The position numbers and the translations under genes were made by a program. Shown here one piece after another: positions 52,114 through 61,294 of a stretch of DNA of 64,000 nt (the first letter of the stretch is position 1; every line of letters starts with the position of its first letter). The stretch comes from Haloarcula salinisoli (GTDB taxonomy: Archaea > Halobacteriota > Halobacteria > Halobacteriales > Haloarculaceae), in contig NZ_RKLQ01000002.1 of the NCBI RefSeq assembly GCF_019599405.1, positions 995,581 to 1,059,580 of the forward strand. The letters are read 5' to 3'. The notes under the pieces were generated by a model. It was not told the DNA's origin, searched no databases, and saw nothing but the letters and a program-made list of their open reading frames with translations.

Positions 52114-53058
52114 TCAGTCGTCGTTGGGCTGTTCTTCGGACACTTCGCTCCGCAGGTCTTCCAGCTTCGCGATGCGCTCTGCGTGAGCGTTGTGCTGGTG
52201 GATGGATTCGTCGTTGGACTGCTCCATGTAGACGATGGCATCGTCCGGGAGGTCAGGGAACCGCTCGACGACGCCCTCGGCCAGCGCTCGCACGCAGTCC
52301 TCGACGAACTTCGCGTCCTTGTGGGCCTCGAAGGTCATGTGGTCCTCGTCGGGCCGTTTCGCGAGGTTGTAGATGCGCGCGCTCATCGAGTCACGGGCGA
52401 CCTCGATGAGTTCGTTCAGGTCGACCTCCGGGGCGCCGTCGCTCTCGACGGTGAGCGTGGCGTGGCCACGCTGTGAGTGGCCGGCCTGGGGCATCTTCTG
52501 GAGGAACTCGTCGATGACCTCGTCCTCGACGGCCATGCTCTGGAGGGTTTCCCGGGCGCGAGCGGCGGACATCCCCTGCGAACAGGGGCAGACGGTCATC
52601 CCGGTGACCTGGGCACCGATCTCCTCGCTGGTGCCCTCGTCGGTGGCCGTCGCCGAGGCGATGATTGTCGCCGTCGACTGGGTGGCCATCTCGCTTTCGG
52701 GTGTCAGCTCGTGGGTGACGTAGTCGGCTTCCATCCGAACCTCTGCCTTCGTGGTGTAATCGTGTTTCTCCAGGAGGAGTTCGGCGGCGTCGCCACAGAC
52801 GTCCTCGACGCGGTAGGCCTCTTCCGAGACCGCCGTCTCCAGCGTCTCGTCGATGACTTCCATGTTTCGGGACATATCCGCGCCCTTCCGCCAGGAGGGG
52901 AGGTCGACGAACACCTCGAACTCGGCCATGAGAACGATCGGGTCCCGGTCGCGCCGGCCCAGTTTGACGAGCTTCTCGACACCGGTGACACCGACGCGGT
53001 TGAGACCGACCGTCACGTCCGGACTCGACGCCTGCACGTCCGGGAGTTGCTGACTCAT
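52114..53058 (-). CDS. mptA: GTP cyclohydrolase MptA (FolE2 family)
   Basis: A protein of 314 residues. It converts GTP to 7,8-dihydroneopterin 2',3'-cyclic phosphate, the first step towards tetrahydromethanopterin or folate-type pterins in archaea. The FolE2 signature is [20 protein letters not shown], with Cys157 and Cys159; the former is the likely metal ligand. [20 protein letters not shown] and [16 protein letters not shown] are also typical. The start [20 protein letters not shown] is the full N-terminus. Confidence 0.93.
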   Translation of the reverse strand: MSQQLPDVQASSPDVTVGLNRVGVTGVEKLVKLGRRDRDPIVLMAEFEVFVDLPSWRKGADMSRNMEVIDETLETAVSEEAYRVEDVCGDAAELLLEKHDYTTKAEVRMEADYVTHELTPESEMATQSTATIIASATATDEGTSEEIGAQVTGMTVCPCSQGMSAARARETLQSMAVEDEVIDEFLQKMPQAGHSQRGHATLTVESDGAPEVDLNELIEVARDSMSARIYNLAKRPDEDHMTFEAHKDAKFVEDCVRALAEGVVERFPDLPDDAIVYMEQSNDESIHQHNAHAERIAKLEDLRSEVSEEQPNDD

Positions 53059-53166
53059 TGGCCTCGCTTAGGACGAGACTCGGTTATTGCTTTCGGAACC
53101 TACAGGACGCGAACAGACGGGTGCCACCGGCCCATGGTAGTGCTGGCCGACGGAAAAACAGACGAT

Positions 53167-53757
53167 TCAGTCCGCGGTCGGGGGGTCCGGCCTGTCGATA
53201 TCCCGGAACGCCCTGTCGAAGTCGGTCGGGTCGAAGTCGGCCACCAGGTCTGAAAGTGCCGCTTCCGCCGTCTCGATATCCGCTTCCAGCTCGCTGAACC
53301 GCTCGCTATCGGCCAGTTCTTCGAGGGTCTTGCTCTGGATGAGGGCAGCCCGTTTCGCCGTCAGCGCGTAGTACTCTCTGAGCTGTTCGTCGTAGGTCAG
53401 ACACCGGACGAGGTGGGACACTGTCCCAAGCAGCGCCCCCTCGGTGACCGGTTTCTGGACGTAGTCGTCGAAGGGCATCTCGATGATGTCGAAGTCGGCT
53501 TCCTCGCCGGTCACCATCGCGACACGCGTCTCCAACCCGCGCTCGCGGATGGCCTCCAGCACTTCAGACCCCGAGAGCTTGGGCATCCGCCGGTCCAGTA
53601 ACACGATGTCGACCGACGGAGACAGCGCGTCCAGCGCCGCCGGCCCGCTGTAGACCGTCTCGACGTCGTACGTCTCCTCGAGTTGTGATGCGTACGTGTC
53701 CGCGACGTCGACGTCGTCGTCGACGATGAGTATGCGAGCCCCCCCAGCTTCTGACAT
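53167..53757 (-). CDS. Response regulator with HalX domain
   Basis: A protein of 196 residues. The receiver domain (1-120) has the acidic pair DDD at 13-15, the phosphoacceptor Asp55 in VDIVLLDRRMPKLSG and Lys104 in DDYVQKPV. The HalX domain follows at about 125-190 with EYYALTAKRAALIQSKTLEE. HalX is a haloarchaeal C-terminal helical domain of unknown output. It lacks a DNA-binding domain. A partner kinase is not adjacent. Confidence 0.92.
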   Translation of the reverse strand: MSEAGGARILIVDDDVDVADTYASQLEETYDVETVYSGPAALDALSPSVDIVLLDRRMPKLSGSEVLEAIRERGLETRVAMVTGEEADFDIIEMPFDDYVQKPVTEGALLGTVSHLVRCLTYDEQLREYYALTAKRAALIQSKTLEELADSERFSELEADIETAEAALSDLVADFDPTDFDRAFRDIDRPDPPTAD

Positions 53758-53852
53758 TGTCTCGACTTAGAGGATGCACAAAGACACCAAAAGGGTTGTG
53801 GCAGTTTACAGAGCGTGAAAATACCCGGTCTGTAGCCGTCGAGTCCGTCCCG

Positions 53853-54890
53853 CTACTCCCCGACGATATCGTCGTAGCGTGCGCCCGTCTGTTTCAGCGT
53901 GGCGGTCGAGTAGAGCCGGTCGTGGTCGACGGGGAGATACGTCGTCGAGAGCTCGTCTATCTTCTCGTCGACGGCGTCGGCGTCCCGGCCGTGAATCATC
54001 GTAAACAGGTTGTACTCCCAGTCCTGTTCGGGGCGGCGCGGGCGGTGGTAACACAGCGTGACGTATGGGAGCTCACCGACGCGCTCGCCCAGTTCGTCGA
54101 GCTGGTCGTCTGGGACGTCCCAGACGACCATGCAGTTGTTGTCGAAGCCGGTCGTGATGTGATTGACGACACAGCCGATACGCTTGATACAGCCGGCCTC
54201 ACGCAAGCGCTCGATGGCCGCGAGCACGTCGCCCACGTCGGCATCGATGGCGTCGGCGATATCCCGGTAGGGCGTCGCCGAGAGCGGGAACCCTTCCTGT
54301 ATCTCCAGCAGGAGCCGGCGGTCGAGCGCCGAGAGGTTCGCGGCGGCGTCCTCGCTGATACGGGTGGCGCTGGCGTCGGTCCCCTCGATGGATTCTCGCG
54401 CGAACCGATCGCTGTTGACGACCGGAAACTCCAGGTCGATGTAGTAGTCGGTCAGCATCGGGAGAACGAGCACCGGACACCCGGTACGGGCCTCGATGTC
54501 GGCGAGAATCTCGTCGCGTTTCTCGCGGGAGCCGGCGGTGACGACGAACCACATATTCCACTCGTGGTCGCGGGCGTAGTTGTGGTTCACCTGCCGGTAG
54601 TCGTTGATGACGGCGGCGACCTCGTCGAAGCGGTCCTCGGGGGCCGACACTGCGGCCAGCGTTGAAGAGCCGATGACCGGCGGGTTCAATACGGCGCCAA
54701 AGCGCCGGAAGATACCGTCATCGCGGAGGCGCTCGACGCGTTCGAGCGCCTCCGCGGCCGGGATACCAAGCTGTTCGCCCAGCGCGTCGAATGGGCGTTC
54801 GCGAACCGGGAAGTCGCTCTGAAATCCGTCGATGAGTGCGGCGTCGACGTCGTCGATACGCTCCCGCCAGTCACCCGCCCGGAGACTCAT
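53853..54890 (-). CDS. ahbAB: Siroheme decarboxylase, AhbA-AhbB fusion
   Basis: A protein of 345 residues built of two Lrp/AsnC-like halves. The first (about 1-175) has FRRFGAVLNPPVIGSSTLAA and NHNYARDHEWNMWFVVTAGS. The second (about 180-345) has IKRIGCVVNHITTGFDNNCM, YHRPRRPEQDWEYNLFTMIH and the final LYSTATLKQTGARYDDI. These His, Arg, Tyr and Trp patterns match the active site of Ahb proteins, which remove two acetate carboxyls from sirohaem in the alternative haem route. In older annotation it would be called an AsnC regulator. A regulator role is less likely because the recognition helices are degenerate. Confidence 0.85.
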   Translation of the reverse strand: MSLRAGDWRERIDDVDAALIDGFQSDFPVRERPFDALGEQLGIPAAEALERVERLRDDGIFRRFGAVLNPPVIGSSTLAAVSAPEDRFDEVAAVINDYRQVNHNYARDHEWNMWFVVTAGSREKRDEILADIEARTGCPVLVLPMLTDYYIDLEFPVVNSDRFARESIEGTDASATRISEDAAANLSALDRRLLLEIQEGFPLSATPYRDIADAIDADVGDVLAAIERLREAGCIKRIGCVVNHITTGFDNNCMVVWDVPDDQLDELGERVGELPYVTLCYHRPRRPEQDWEYNLFTMIHGRDADAVDEKIDELSTTYLPVDHDRLYSTATLKQTGARYDDIVGE

Positions 54891-54999
54891 TGGGTCGGCT
54901 TAGGAGTGGACGGGTGTATCGTTTTCGGGAGCGAACGGTGTTCCCGCAATATGAGAACGAAACGGAGGGGCTTTCAAACTCGCCGCCTAACGGCGGCCC

Positions 55000-56085
55000 A
55001 TGGCACAAGCGACCCGCGAGTACGGTGACTGGCCGCTGAAACGGCTGATGACCGAGGTCGTCGGTTCCGGCCACAAATCGGCCGACGATATGACCCGCGA
55101 GCAGGCCCGCGAGGCGTTCCAGCGCATCCTCGACGGCGAACCGGACCAGACGACACTCGGCGCGTTCTGGCTGGCCAACCGCTGGAAGCGCAACACGCCC
55201 GAGGAGCTGGGCGCCTACGTCGACGTGATGGCCGAGGAGTCGGTCGTCACGGCCGAGCCCGACGCCGACCCCGTCGACTGCGGGGCGAACTACGACGGCA
55301 AGGGCCGCTCGGCCATCCTTGGTGTGGCCGCCGGGCTCGTGGCCGCTGCCGCCGGGACCCCCGCCGTCGTCCACTCCGGCGACCGCGTCCCCACACAGAA
55401 GCAGGACGCCTACAAGCACGTGCTCGACGAACTCGGCGTCCGAACCGAACTCGACCCCGCCGAGAGCGCCGACATGGTCGACGACGTTGGCTTTGGCTTC
55501 TATTATCAGCCCGCGTTCAACCCCGGTATCGACGCGCTGTTCGACCGACGTGACAACATGGGCGTGCGCTGCTTCGTCAACACCGTCGAGACGCTTGCGA
55601 ACCCCGCCGGCGCCAGCGTCCATCTGGGCAGCTTCTACCACCTTCCGTTCGCGAAGAAGATGGTCCGCACGCTCACCGAGTCCGAGACGACCAGCCTCGA
55701 GCGGGCGCTGTTCTTCCAGGGGATGGAAGGGTACGACGACGTCCGCCCCGGCGAGACCGTCGTCGCCGAGTGGCCCGTCGAGGGCAGCGAGTCGGACGAC
55801 GAGGAGATCGCCGACTTCGAGATTCGCACGAGCGAATACGGGATGGACGTGACCAGCGACGCCCTCGCCGTCGAGGACGTCGCCGGCGAGTCGGCCGCGA
55901 TTACCGAAGCGGTCCTGACCGGCGAGCGCACAGACGGCTTCGCCGACGCCGTCGCGCTCAACGCCGCCCTGCGAATCTACGCCCGCGAAGACGCCGACAG
56001 TATCGCGGACGGACTCGAACAGGCACGCGAGGCCATCGACGACGGCAGCGCGGCCGACGCACTCGAGGCGCTCCGGGCGTTCTGA
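55000..56085 (+). CDS. Anthranilate phosphoribosyltransferase-like protein (TrpD2 family)
   Basis: A protein of 361 residues. The N-terminal helical domain (1-75) resembles TrpD/MGPRT enzymes: MTREQAREAFQRILDGEPDQ. The phosphate-binding turn, normally GTGGD, is DCGANYDGKGRSAIL, and the KHGNR motif is replaced by VVHSGDRVPTQKQD. The family therefore probably does not use PRPP and anthranilate normally; TrpD2/YbiB proteins have been linked to nucleic-acid binding. It is divergent from ahbAB with a 109-bp shared upstream region. Confidence 0.78.
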   Translation: MAQATREYGDWPLKRLMTEVVGSGHKSADDMTREQAREAFQRILDGEPDQTTLGAFWLANRWKRNTPEELGAYVDVMAEESVVTAEPDADPVDCGANYDGKGRSAILGVAAGLVAAAAGTPAVVHSGDRVPTQKQDAYKHVLDELGVRTELDPAESADMVDDVGFGFYYQPAFNPGIDALFDRRDNMGVRCFVNTVETLANPAGASVHLGSFYHLPFAKKMVRTLTESETTSLERALFFQGMEGYDDVRPGETVVAEWPVEGSESDDEEIADFEIRTSEYGMDVTSDALAVEDVAGESAAITEAVLTGERTDGFADAVALNAALRIYAREDADSIADGLEQAREAIDDGSAADALEALRAF

Positions 56086-56127
56086 ACTGGCGGAATCCAC
56101 TTTTCCGCTCGGCCCGAACGACGAGTG

Positions 56128-57048
56128 ATGACTACGACTGCCGACGACTGGACGGTCCCGGCCGCTGCGGACGACCCGTGGACACACGACACCGTCGAGA
56201 CCAACGGCGTTCGGCTCCACGTCGTCACCGCGGGCCCCGAGGACGGCGACCTGGTCGTACTTTTGCATGGCTTCCCCGAGTTCTGGTACGCCTGGCGCCA
56301 CCAGATTCCGGCGCTGGCCGAGGCGGGCTACCGCGTCGTCGCGCCGGATATGCGCGGCTACAACCGCTCCGAGAAGCCCGCTGGCGTCGGCGCCTACCAC
56401 ATCGACGAGCTAGTGAGCGACGTGGTGGGGCTGGTCCACGCGTTCGACCGGGAATCGGCCCACGTCGTCGGCCACGACTGGGGCGGCCTCGTGGCCTGGC
56501 AGACCGCCATCGACCGGCCCGGCGTCGTCGACCGGCTGGCGGTGCTGAACGCGCCCCATCCGACGAAGTACGAGCGAACGCTGCGCTCGAACCCGGCCCA
56601 GCTCGGCAAGTCCTGGTACGTCGGCTTCTTCCAGCTCCCCGAGCTGCCGGAGTGGGTCCTCGGTGCGCGGGAGTTCGAGGCCATAGAGCGGATGCTCGGC
56701 GAGGGCACGGTTCGGGACGGGGCCTTCTCCGAGACGGACCTCGAGCGCTACAAGGAAGCGTTCGCACAGCCAGGAGCCCGGACGGCTGCGCTCAACTACT
56801 ACCGGGCACTCGCCAGACGGAACGCGAAGCTGACGCTGACCCAGGGCGGCGTCGGCGACCTGCCGGTCCGGGCGCCGACGCTGCTCGTCTGGGGCGAACA
56901 GGACGCGGCGCTGGACGTGTCCCTCACCGAAGGTCTCCAGGAGTGGGTCCCCGATATCCAGGTCGAGCGGCTCCCCGACGCGAGCCACTGGGTGCAGTTC
57001 GACGCGCCCGAACGGGTGACTGAGTTGCTACTTGAGCACCTTGCGTAG
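56128..57048 (+). CDS. Alpha/beta hydrolase, epoxide hydrolase-like
   Basis: A protein of 306 residues. The oxyanion motif is HGFPEFWYAW (47-56), the nucleophile Asp117 is in VVGHDWGGLVAW, and the His is in DASHWVQFD. A cap domain (about 145-220) contains ELPEWVLGAREFEAIER and a ring-opening tyrosine candidate in LNYYRALAR. Nucleophile Asp and the HGxP motif favour epoxide hydrolase or haloalkane dehalogenase; the former fits better. A GTG three bases upstream is an alternative start. Confidence 0.85.
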   Translation: MTTTADDWTVPAAADDPWTHDTVETNGVRLHVVTAGPEDGDLVVLLHGFPEFWYAWRHQIPALAEAGYRVVAPDMRGYNRSEKPAGVGAYHIDELVSDVVGLVHAFDRESAHVVGHDWGGLVAWQTAIDRPGVVDRLAVLNAPHPTKYERTLRSNPAQLGKSWYVGFFQLPELPEWVLGAREFEAIERMLGEGTVRDGAFSETDLERYKEAFAQPGARTAALNYYRALARRNAKLTLTQGGVGDLPVRAPTLLVWGEQDAALDVSLTEGLQEWVPDIQVERLPDASHWVQFDAPERVTELLLEHLA

Positions 57049-57243
57049 GGCGAACAGCCGACACTCCCGCTGTTCCACGTCGAGGGTTCCCCTTGGTCAC
57101 CCTCACACCGCTCGCGAGGCGACGTGTCGGACTATCGCGACCCGCCCCGCGGTCGCTGGTCAGGTCATAGCGGCCGTGGCCCCGGCCCCCTACAAGAACC
57201 TTCGGCTCCAGTGGGCAAGTTTTTCCCCTGTGGTGTCGTCCCC

Positions 57244-57798
57244 ATGGACATGAGCGACCTGACAGCGACGCTCCACACGACAGAGGGCGACATCGAAGTG
57301 GAACTGTACGATGACAGAGTCCCGAACACCGTCGAGAACTTCGTCGGGCTGGCCGAGGGCGCCGACGATTACGACGCCGCGGAGGTCGGCCCGGGCACCG
57401 GTGCCTGGGAGGACCCGGAGTCGGGCGAGAAGCGAATCGACCCACTGTACAACGACATCGAGATTCATCGCGTCATCGACGACTTCATGATCCAGATGGG
57501 TGACCCGACCGGCACCGGTCGCGGCGGCCCGGGCTACACCTTCGAGGACGAGTTCGACGACGACCTGACCCACGACGAGGCCGGCATCCTCAGCATGGCC
57601 AACCGCGGCCCCGACACCAACGGCTCGCAGTTCTTCATCACGCTGGGCGCCACGCACCACCTCAACGGCAAGCACGCGGTCTTCGGCAAGGTCACCGACG
57701 GCATGGACGTCGTCGAGGCAATCGGTGCGACGGAGACGGACCCGAACGACGCACCCACCTCGGAGATTCTGCTCGAATCCGTCGACGTTCACCGATAG
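57244..57798 (+). CDS. Peptidyl-prolyl isomerase, cyclophilin type
   Basis: A protein of 184 residues from ATG 57244 (MDMSDLTATLHTTEGDIEVE); the T-rich AAGTTTTTCC at about -28 supports a leaderless start, and ATG 57250 is an alternative. The cyclophilin core is complete: NTVENFVGLAEG, IEIHRVIDDFMIQMGDPTGT, and SQFFITLGATHHLNGKHAVF. It speeds proline isomerisation during folding in the cytosol. An acidic surface suits a halophile. Confidence 0.93.
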   Translation: MDMSDLTATLHTTEGDIEVELYDDRVPNTVENFVGLAEGADDYDAAEVGPGTGAWEDPESGEKRIDPLYNDIEIHRVIDDFMIQMGDPTGTGRGGPGYTFEDEFDDDLTHDEAGILSMANRGPDTNGSQFFITLGATHHLNGKHAVFGKVTDGMDVVEAIGATETDPNDAPTSEILLESVDVHR

Positions 57799-57846
57799 TT
57801 GCTTCGGTGGTAACTCATTTTGCGACGGCGGTCCTCACCCCGACCA

Positions 57847-58623
57847 GTGCCACACATCGACCGACTGACCGTCTATCCGGTGAAGGGACTGGACTCGCTC
57901 GACGTCGATCGCTCGCGGGTGCGCGCGGGCGGGACGCTCGAGCACGACCGGGAGTTCGCGTTGCTCGACGCCGACGGCGAGCGCGTCAACGCGAAGCAGT
58001 CCGACCGGTTTCACACGCTGGAGACGAGCTACGACCCTGAGACGACGACGCTGTGTGTCGGGGCGCCCGAGGGCCGCGAGTTTCCCCTCGACAGCGAGGG
58101 CGGCCGGGCCGAGGCGGCGACGTGGCTCACCGACGCGCTCGGGCTGGACGGCGACCTGACATTCGACCGGCAGCCCGAGCGTGGACACGTCGACCGCCCG
58201 TCGATGGGGCCGTCGGTCATCAGTACGGCGACGCTTTCGACTGTCGCCGACTGGTTCGACGAGCTGACCGTCGACAGCGTCCGACGGCGAATGCGCGCCA
58301 ATATCGAGGTCGGCGGCGTCCCGGCGTTCTGGGAGGACCGCTTCGTCGGTGCGGACGCCCCGGCGTTCCGGGCCGGCGACGTTCGCATCGAGGGGGTCAC
58401 CCCCTGTGGGCGCTGTGTCGTTCCCTCACGGGACCCCGACACCGGCGAGCCGACCCCCGAGTTCCGCGAGCAGTTCCTCAGGAACCGCCGAGAGACGTTC
58501 CCCGAGTGGGCCGACCGGGACGCCTTCGACCACTTCTACTCGCTGATGGTCATCGCCCGTGTCCCCGAGGCCGACCGCGGGGAGACCCTCAGCGTGGGTG
58601 ACACCGTGGACATCGTCGAGTAA
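57847..58623 (+). CDS. MOSC domain protein
   Basis: A protein of 258 residues starting at GTG 57847 (PHIDRLTVYPVKGLDSLDVD), which fits the family N-terminal barrel. The MOSC domain follows from about 120, with the conserved motif GVTPCGRCVVPSRDPDTGEP; the first Cys of CGRC is the expected molybdenum-cofactor sulphur ligand. MOSC proteins carry sulphur or Moco in reductases such as mARC. A ferredoxin gene follows by 51 bp on the same strand and may supply electrons. Confidence 0.85.
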   Translation: MPHIDRLTVYPVKGLDSLDVDRSRVRAGGTLEHDREFALLDADGERVNAKQSDRFHTLETSYDPETTTLCVGAPEGREFPLDSEGGRAEAATWLTDALGLDGDLTFDRQPERGHVDRPSMGPSVISTATLSTVADWFDELTVDSVRRRMRANIEVGGVPAFWEDRFVGADAPAFRAGDVRIEGVTPCGRCVVPSRDPDTGEPTPEFREQFLRNRRETFPEWADRDAFDHFYSLMVIARVPEADRGETLSVGDTVDIVE

Positions 58624-58674
58624 GATGCTGCGGGAACCGACAGCGGAAAGAGCGTCCGCTCTCTACGGATACCC

Positions 58675-59016
58675 ATGACAGAGGCCGACGAACCCGTCGA
58701 CCCAAGCGAGTTCGGGGAGCAGAACGCGCCGCCGGTCGAGGACAAGCCCTACAAGATCATCTTCGAGGCCAACAAGTGCTTCGGCGCGGGCAAGTGCGCC
58801 GAGGTCTCGACCAACTGGTCGCTTGACCTGGACACCGGTATCGCCCAGCCGAACGCCTACTTCTTCGGGGAGGACGAGCTCGACCACAACGTCGAGGCGG
58901 CCGAGATCTGCCCGGCGAAGAAAGACCGTGGTGTCATCCATATCGTCGACCGACGAACCAACGAGGAAATCGCCCCCGACCCGGCCGGTGACGGCAGCCT
59001 CTCTGTCGACTGGTGA
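58675..59016 (+). CDS. Single-cluster ferredoxin, P450-type [3Fe-4S] pattern
   Basis: A protein of 113 residues. Cluster ligands are Cys35 and Cys41 in CFGAGKC and a later Cys in EICPAKKDRG. The C-x5-C pattern with Ala in the middle, and CP, matches the [3Fe-4S] ferredoxins that serve bacterial P450s. The N- and C-terminal acidic extensions suit a halophile. It may donate electrons to the MOSC protein next door or the P450 at 47.7-49.1 kb. The cluster type is inferred from spacing only. Confidence 0.82.
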   Translation: MTEADEPVDPSEFGEQNAPPVEDKPYKIIFEANKCFGAGKCAEVSTNWSLDLDTGIAQPNAYFFGEDELDHNVEAAEICPAKKDRGVIHIVDRRTNEEIAPDPAGDGSLSVDW

Positions 59017-59097
59017 TACTGTCGGCATTCGAGCCGCCACGTTTGGGCGAACAGTAACCGAAACCCGTTTTCCCTCGCAGTGTGCAGGGTGAGACGC

Positions 59098-59182
59098 GCG
59101 AGGGTAGCCGAGCCTGGCCAAAGGCGGTGGGCTTAAGACCCGCTCCCGTAGGGGTCCGCGCGTTCAAATCGCGTCCCTCGCA
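59098..59182 (+). tRNA. tRNA-Leu (anticodon UAA)
   Basis: An 85-nt class II tRNA starting GCGAGGGTAGCCGAGCCTGG. Acceptor stem GCGAGGG with CCCTCGC and discriminator A. Anticodon stem GTGGG/CCCGC around CTTAAGA gives anticodon TAA. A long variable arm (TCCCGTAGGGG) is followed by the T arm with TTCAAAT. No intron and no encoded CCA. Confidence 0.95.
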
Positions 59183-59265
59183 CTCTCAGACCGCGAGCGG
59201 CGGCTACGTCGATTCCGAACGAAAGAAAGCGGCGAGAAGAACTATGTCAGATTCGTGGCCGGGGC

Positions 59266-60714
59266 CTACATCCCGCCGGCGTTGGACGTGACGACCAGGT
59301 CGAACCCTTCCGACCCGGGATCGTCGTCCGGCGAGAGGTAGCCGGCCGCGTAGGCGGTGTAGACGTTCCCGCCCTCGAGGCTCGTGTCCGGGAACTCCGC
59401 GGCCGGGTCCGCGTCGTTACCGTCGCTGTCGGGCCGAATCTCGACCTCGTAGGTGCCCGACCCGACTTCGGTACTGCCGGATTCGCCGTAGGGGACGTTG
59501 TCGAACAGCACGACGTCGCCGTCACTGGCTGTGACGTCGACGCTGGGGGCGTCGGGCGAGACGTGAACCACGCGGAGTCGGGCGTTGCCCTCGGCCGGGG
59601 CGCTGTTGTCGTCCTCCAGCACGAGCGGCGCGAACGCTTCGTCGGCGCCCTCGCTGATTTCTCCGGCCGCGACGACGGTGTAGGCCGTCCCCGCCGCCAC
59701 GGTGACTGCCTCGTCGTAGACGACCGTGCTCTCGTCGCCGGCGGCGGTTATCTTCACCTGGCGGTCGCCCGCGGGGACCTCCAGATAGCCGCTCTGGGCA
59801 CCGAATGCGACGTCGCTGAGAACCTCGTCGCCGTCGACGTAGACGTCGACGTTGGGTGCGTCGGGTGACATATGAGCCACACGGACCATCGCTGGGTCGG
59901 ACGTGTCGTCCATGCTCATCGACTCGGCGAAGCGCAGGTCGAAGGGAGTGTCGGCGGGTTCGTCGTCGGGGGAGAGATACCCCGAGGCGAAGGCTGTGTA
60001 CACTTCCCCACCGGCGAGGCTCACGTCGAACTCGGCGACGACGTCACCGTCGTTGCTGTCGGTGTCGCCGCGAACTTGCACGGTGTAGTCGCCGGCGGGC
60101 ACCTCGACGCTTCCCGACTGACTGTAGGCGACGCCATCGAACAGGACGGTGTCCTCGCCCGCGGCGGTCACGTCGACCGCGGGTGCGTCCGGCGAGACGT
60201 GGGCGAGCGTGAGCCGAGCCGTGTCGCTGCCAGGGTCGCTGGTGTCGTCCTCGAGGATGAGGGGCGAGAACGCCTCGTCGGCGCCGTCGCTTATCTCGCC
60301 GGCCGCGGCGATGGTGTAGGACGTGTCGGCGGCTACCGTGATCGTGTCGTCGTACACCACGGTGTCGGGCTGTCCGGCGGCGGTGATTTCGACGTCGTGG
60401 TCGCCGGCACCGACCTCCAGATAGCCGCTCGTGGTGCCGAAGGGGACGTCTTCGAGCACCGCCGACCCGTCGACGTAGACGTCGACGTTCGGAGCGTCGG
60501 GCGACATGTGGGACACGCGAACCATCGCCGTCCCCGACGTTTCGCCGTCCTCGGTCTCCATCTCCGTCATCTCGGCCTCGGTCCCCGTCTCGGTCATGTT
60601 CCCCGTTCCCGTCGGGGTGCCACCACCATCGCTGCCCCCACAGCCGGCGAGTCCGACAGTCGCTGCCGTTCCGATACCGAGCAAGACTTTCCGTCGACTT
60701 GTATCCGATGACAT
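59266..60714 (-). CDS. Tat lipoprotein with tandem DUF4397 domains
   Basis: A protein of 482 residues from ATG 60714. A twin-arginine signal SSDTSRRKVLLGIGTAATVG precedes the lipobox GLAGC, so export is by Tat with lipid anchoring. Four repeats of about 100 residues follow: VRVSHMSPDAPNVDVYVDGS, LTLAHVSPDAPAVDVTAAGE, VRVAHMSPDAPNVDVYVDGD and LRVVHVSPDAPSVDVTASDG. They alternate, so the unit is a pair of beta domains duplicated once. DUF4397 proteins are surface-exposed with unknown ligand. ATTATATAACC at about -28 is the TATA box. Confidence 0.88.
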   Translation of the reverse strand: MSSDTSRRKVLLGIGTAATVGLAGCGGSDGGGTPTGTGNMTETGTEAEMTEMETEDGETSGTAMVRVSHMSPDAPNVDVYVDGSAVLEDVPFGTTSGYLEVGAGDHDVEITAAGQPDTVVYDDTITVAADTSYTIAAAGEISDGADEAFSPLILEDDTSDPGSDTARLTLAHVSPDAPAVDVTAAGEDTVLFDGVAYSQSGSVEVPAGDYTVQVRGDTDSNDGDVVAEFDVSLAGGEVYTAFASGYLSPDDEPADTPFDLRFAESMSMDDTSDPAMVRVAHMSPDAPNVDVYVDGDEVLSDVAFGAQSGYLEVPAGDRQVKITAAGDESTVVYDEAVTVAAGTAYTVVAAGEISEGADEAFAPLVLEDDNSAPAEGNARLRVVHVSPDAPSVDVTASDGDVVLFDNVPYGESGSTEVGSGTYEVEIRPDSDGNDADPAAEFPDTSLEGGNVYTAYAAGYLSPDDDPGSEGFDLVVTSNAGGM

Positions 60715-60770
60715 CACCTGATTTGGAGGCGTGTCGGTTATATAATACATTTCGCAACTCGGACTAGAAT

Positions 60771-60800
60771 CTCACCCAAATTTCCCTAAAATTGAGTGAG
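60771..60800. promoter_or_regulatory. Imperfect palindrome in the DUF4397 / winged-helix intergenic region
   Basis: CTCACCCAAATTT and AAAATTGAGTGAG (11 of 13 matched) flank a CCCT centre, close to 60 bp upstream of the DUF4397 start. It could be an operator. The rest of 60715-61015 holds the TATA boxes of the two flanking genes and no other feature I can support. Confidence 0.35.
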
Positions 60801-61015
60801 AGTCTCTCTAGACACTGATTGCGAGCATCTAGCCGAAATGGTTTTACCGGACATTCCCCGAGTATGAGATATGGTGCAGCGGCGTTCGGACGGGGTATTC
60901 CCACCGGTGAGCGGTCGACGCTCGCCGAGCGGGAGCGACAGGTTTGATCTGGACCGCCGGCGACGAACCACGATGTCGGTAGATTCTTTTCGTGTCGTCG
61001 GGAACCCACTCCCGA

Positions 61016-61294
61016 ATGGATACGGTCCTCTGGCAGACGCTTGCCGGCACACGCGGGGGACCGAACCGCGCTCGTGTCCTCCGTGCGCTGGACGACCAGC
61101 CGCGGAACGCCAACCAGCTCGCCGAAGACCTCGACCTGGCGTACAACACGATTCGGCACCATCTGGAGGTCCTCGAAGAGAACGGTGTCATCACCAGCAG
61201 CGACGCCAGCTACGGGGTCATCTATCTCCCGAGCGAGCGGGCACAGAACCACTGGGACACGGTCGAGCAGATACTCACACAGGTGGACGACTGA
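61016..61294 (+). CDS. Winged-helix regulator
   Basis: A protein of 92 residues. One ArsR-like winged helix: GGPNRARVLRALDDQPRNAN, then LDLAYNTIRHHLEVLEENGV and the wing SDASYGVIYLPSERAQ. ATG 61016 has TTCTTTT about 30 bp upstream. It is followed by a small membrane protein gene 51 bp later; the pair recurs in haloarchaea as far as I recall. A 17-codon frame (61296-61349) bridges the two. Confidence 0.75.
   Translation: MDTVLWQTLAGTRGGPNRARVLRALDDQPRNANQLAEDLDLAYNTIRHHLEVLEENGVITSSDASYGVIYLPSERAQNHWDTVEQILTQVDD

Noticed and set aside
53853..54890. Lrp/AsnC transcriptional regulator
   Set aside because: The active-site words of sirohaem decarboxylase are present in both halves, and the HTH recognition helices are degenerate.
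54871..56400. Minus-strand 509-residue open frame
   Set aside because: It is antisense to the TrpD2-like and epoxide hydrolase genes; no recognisable motif.
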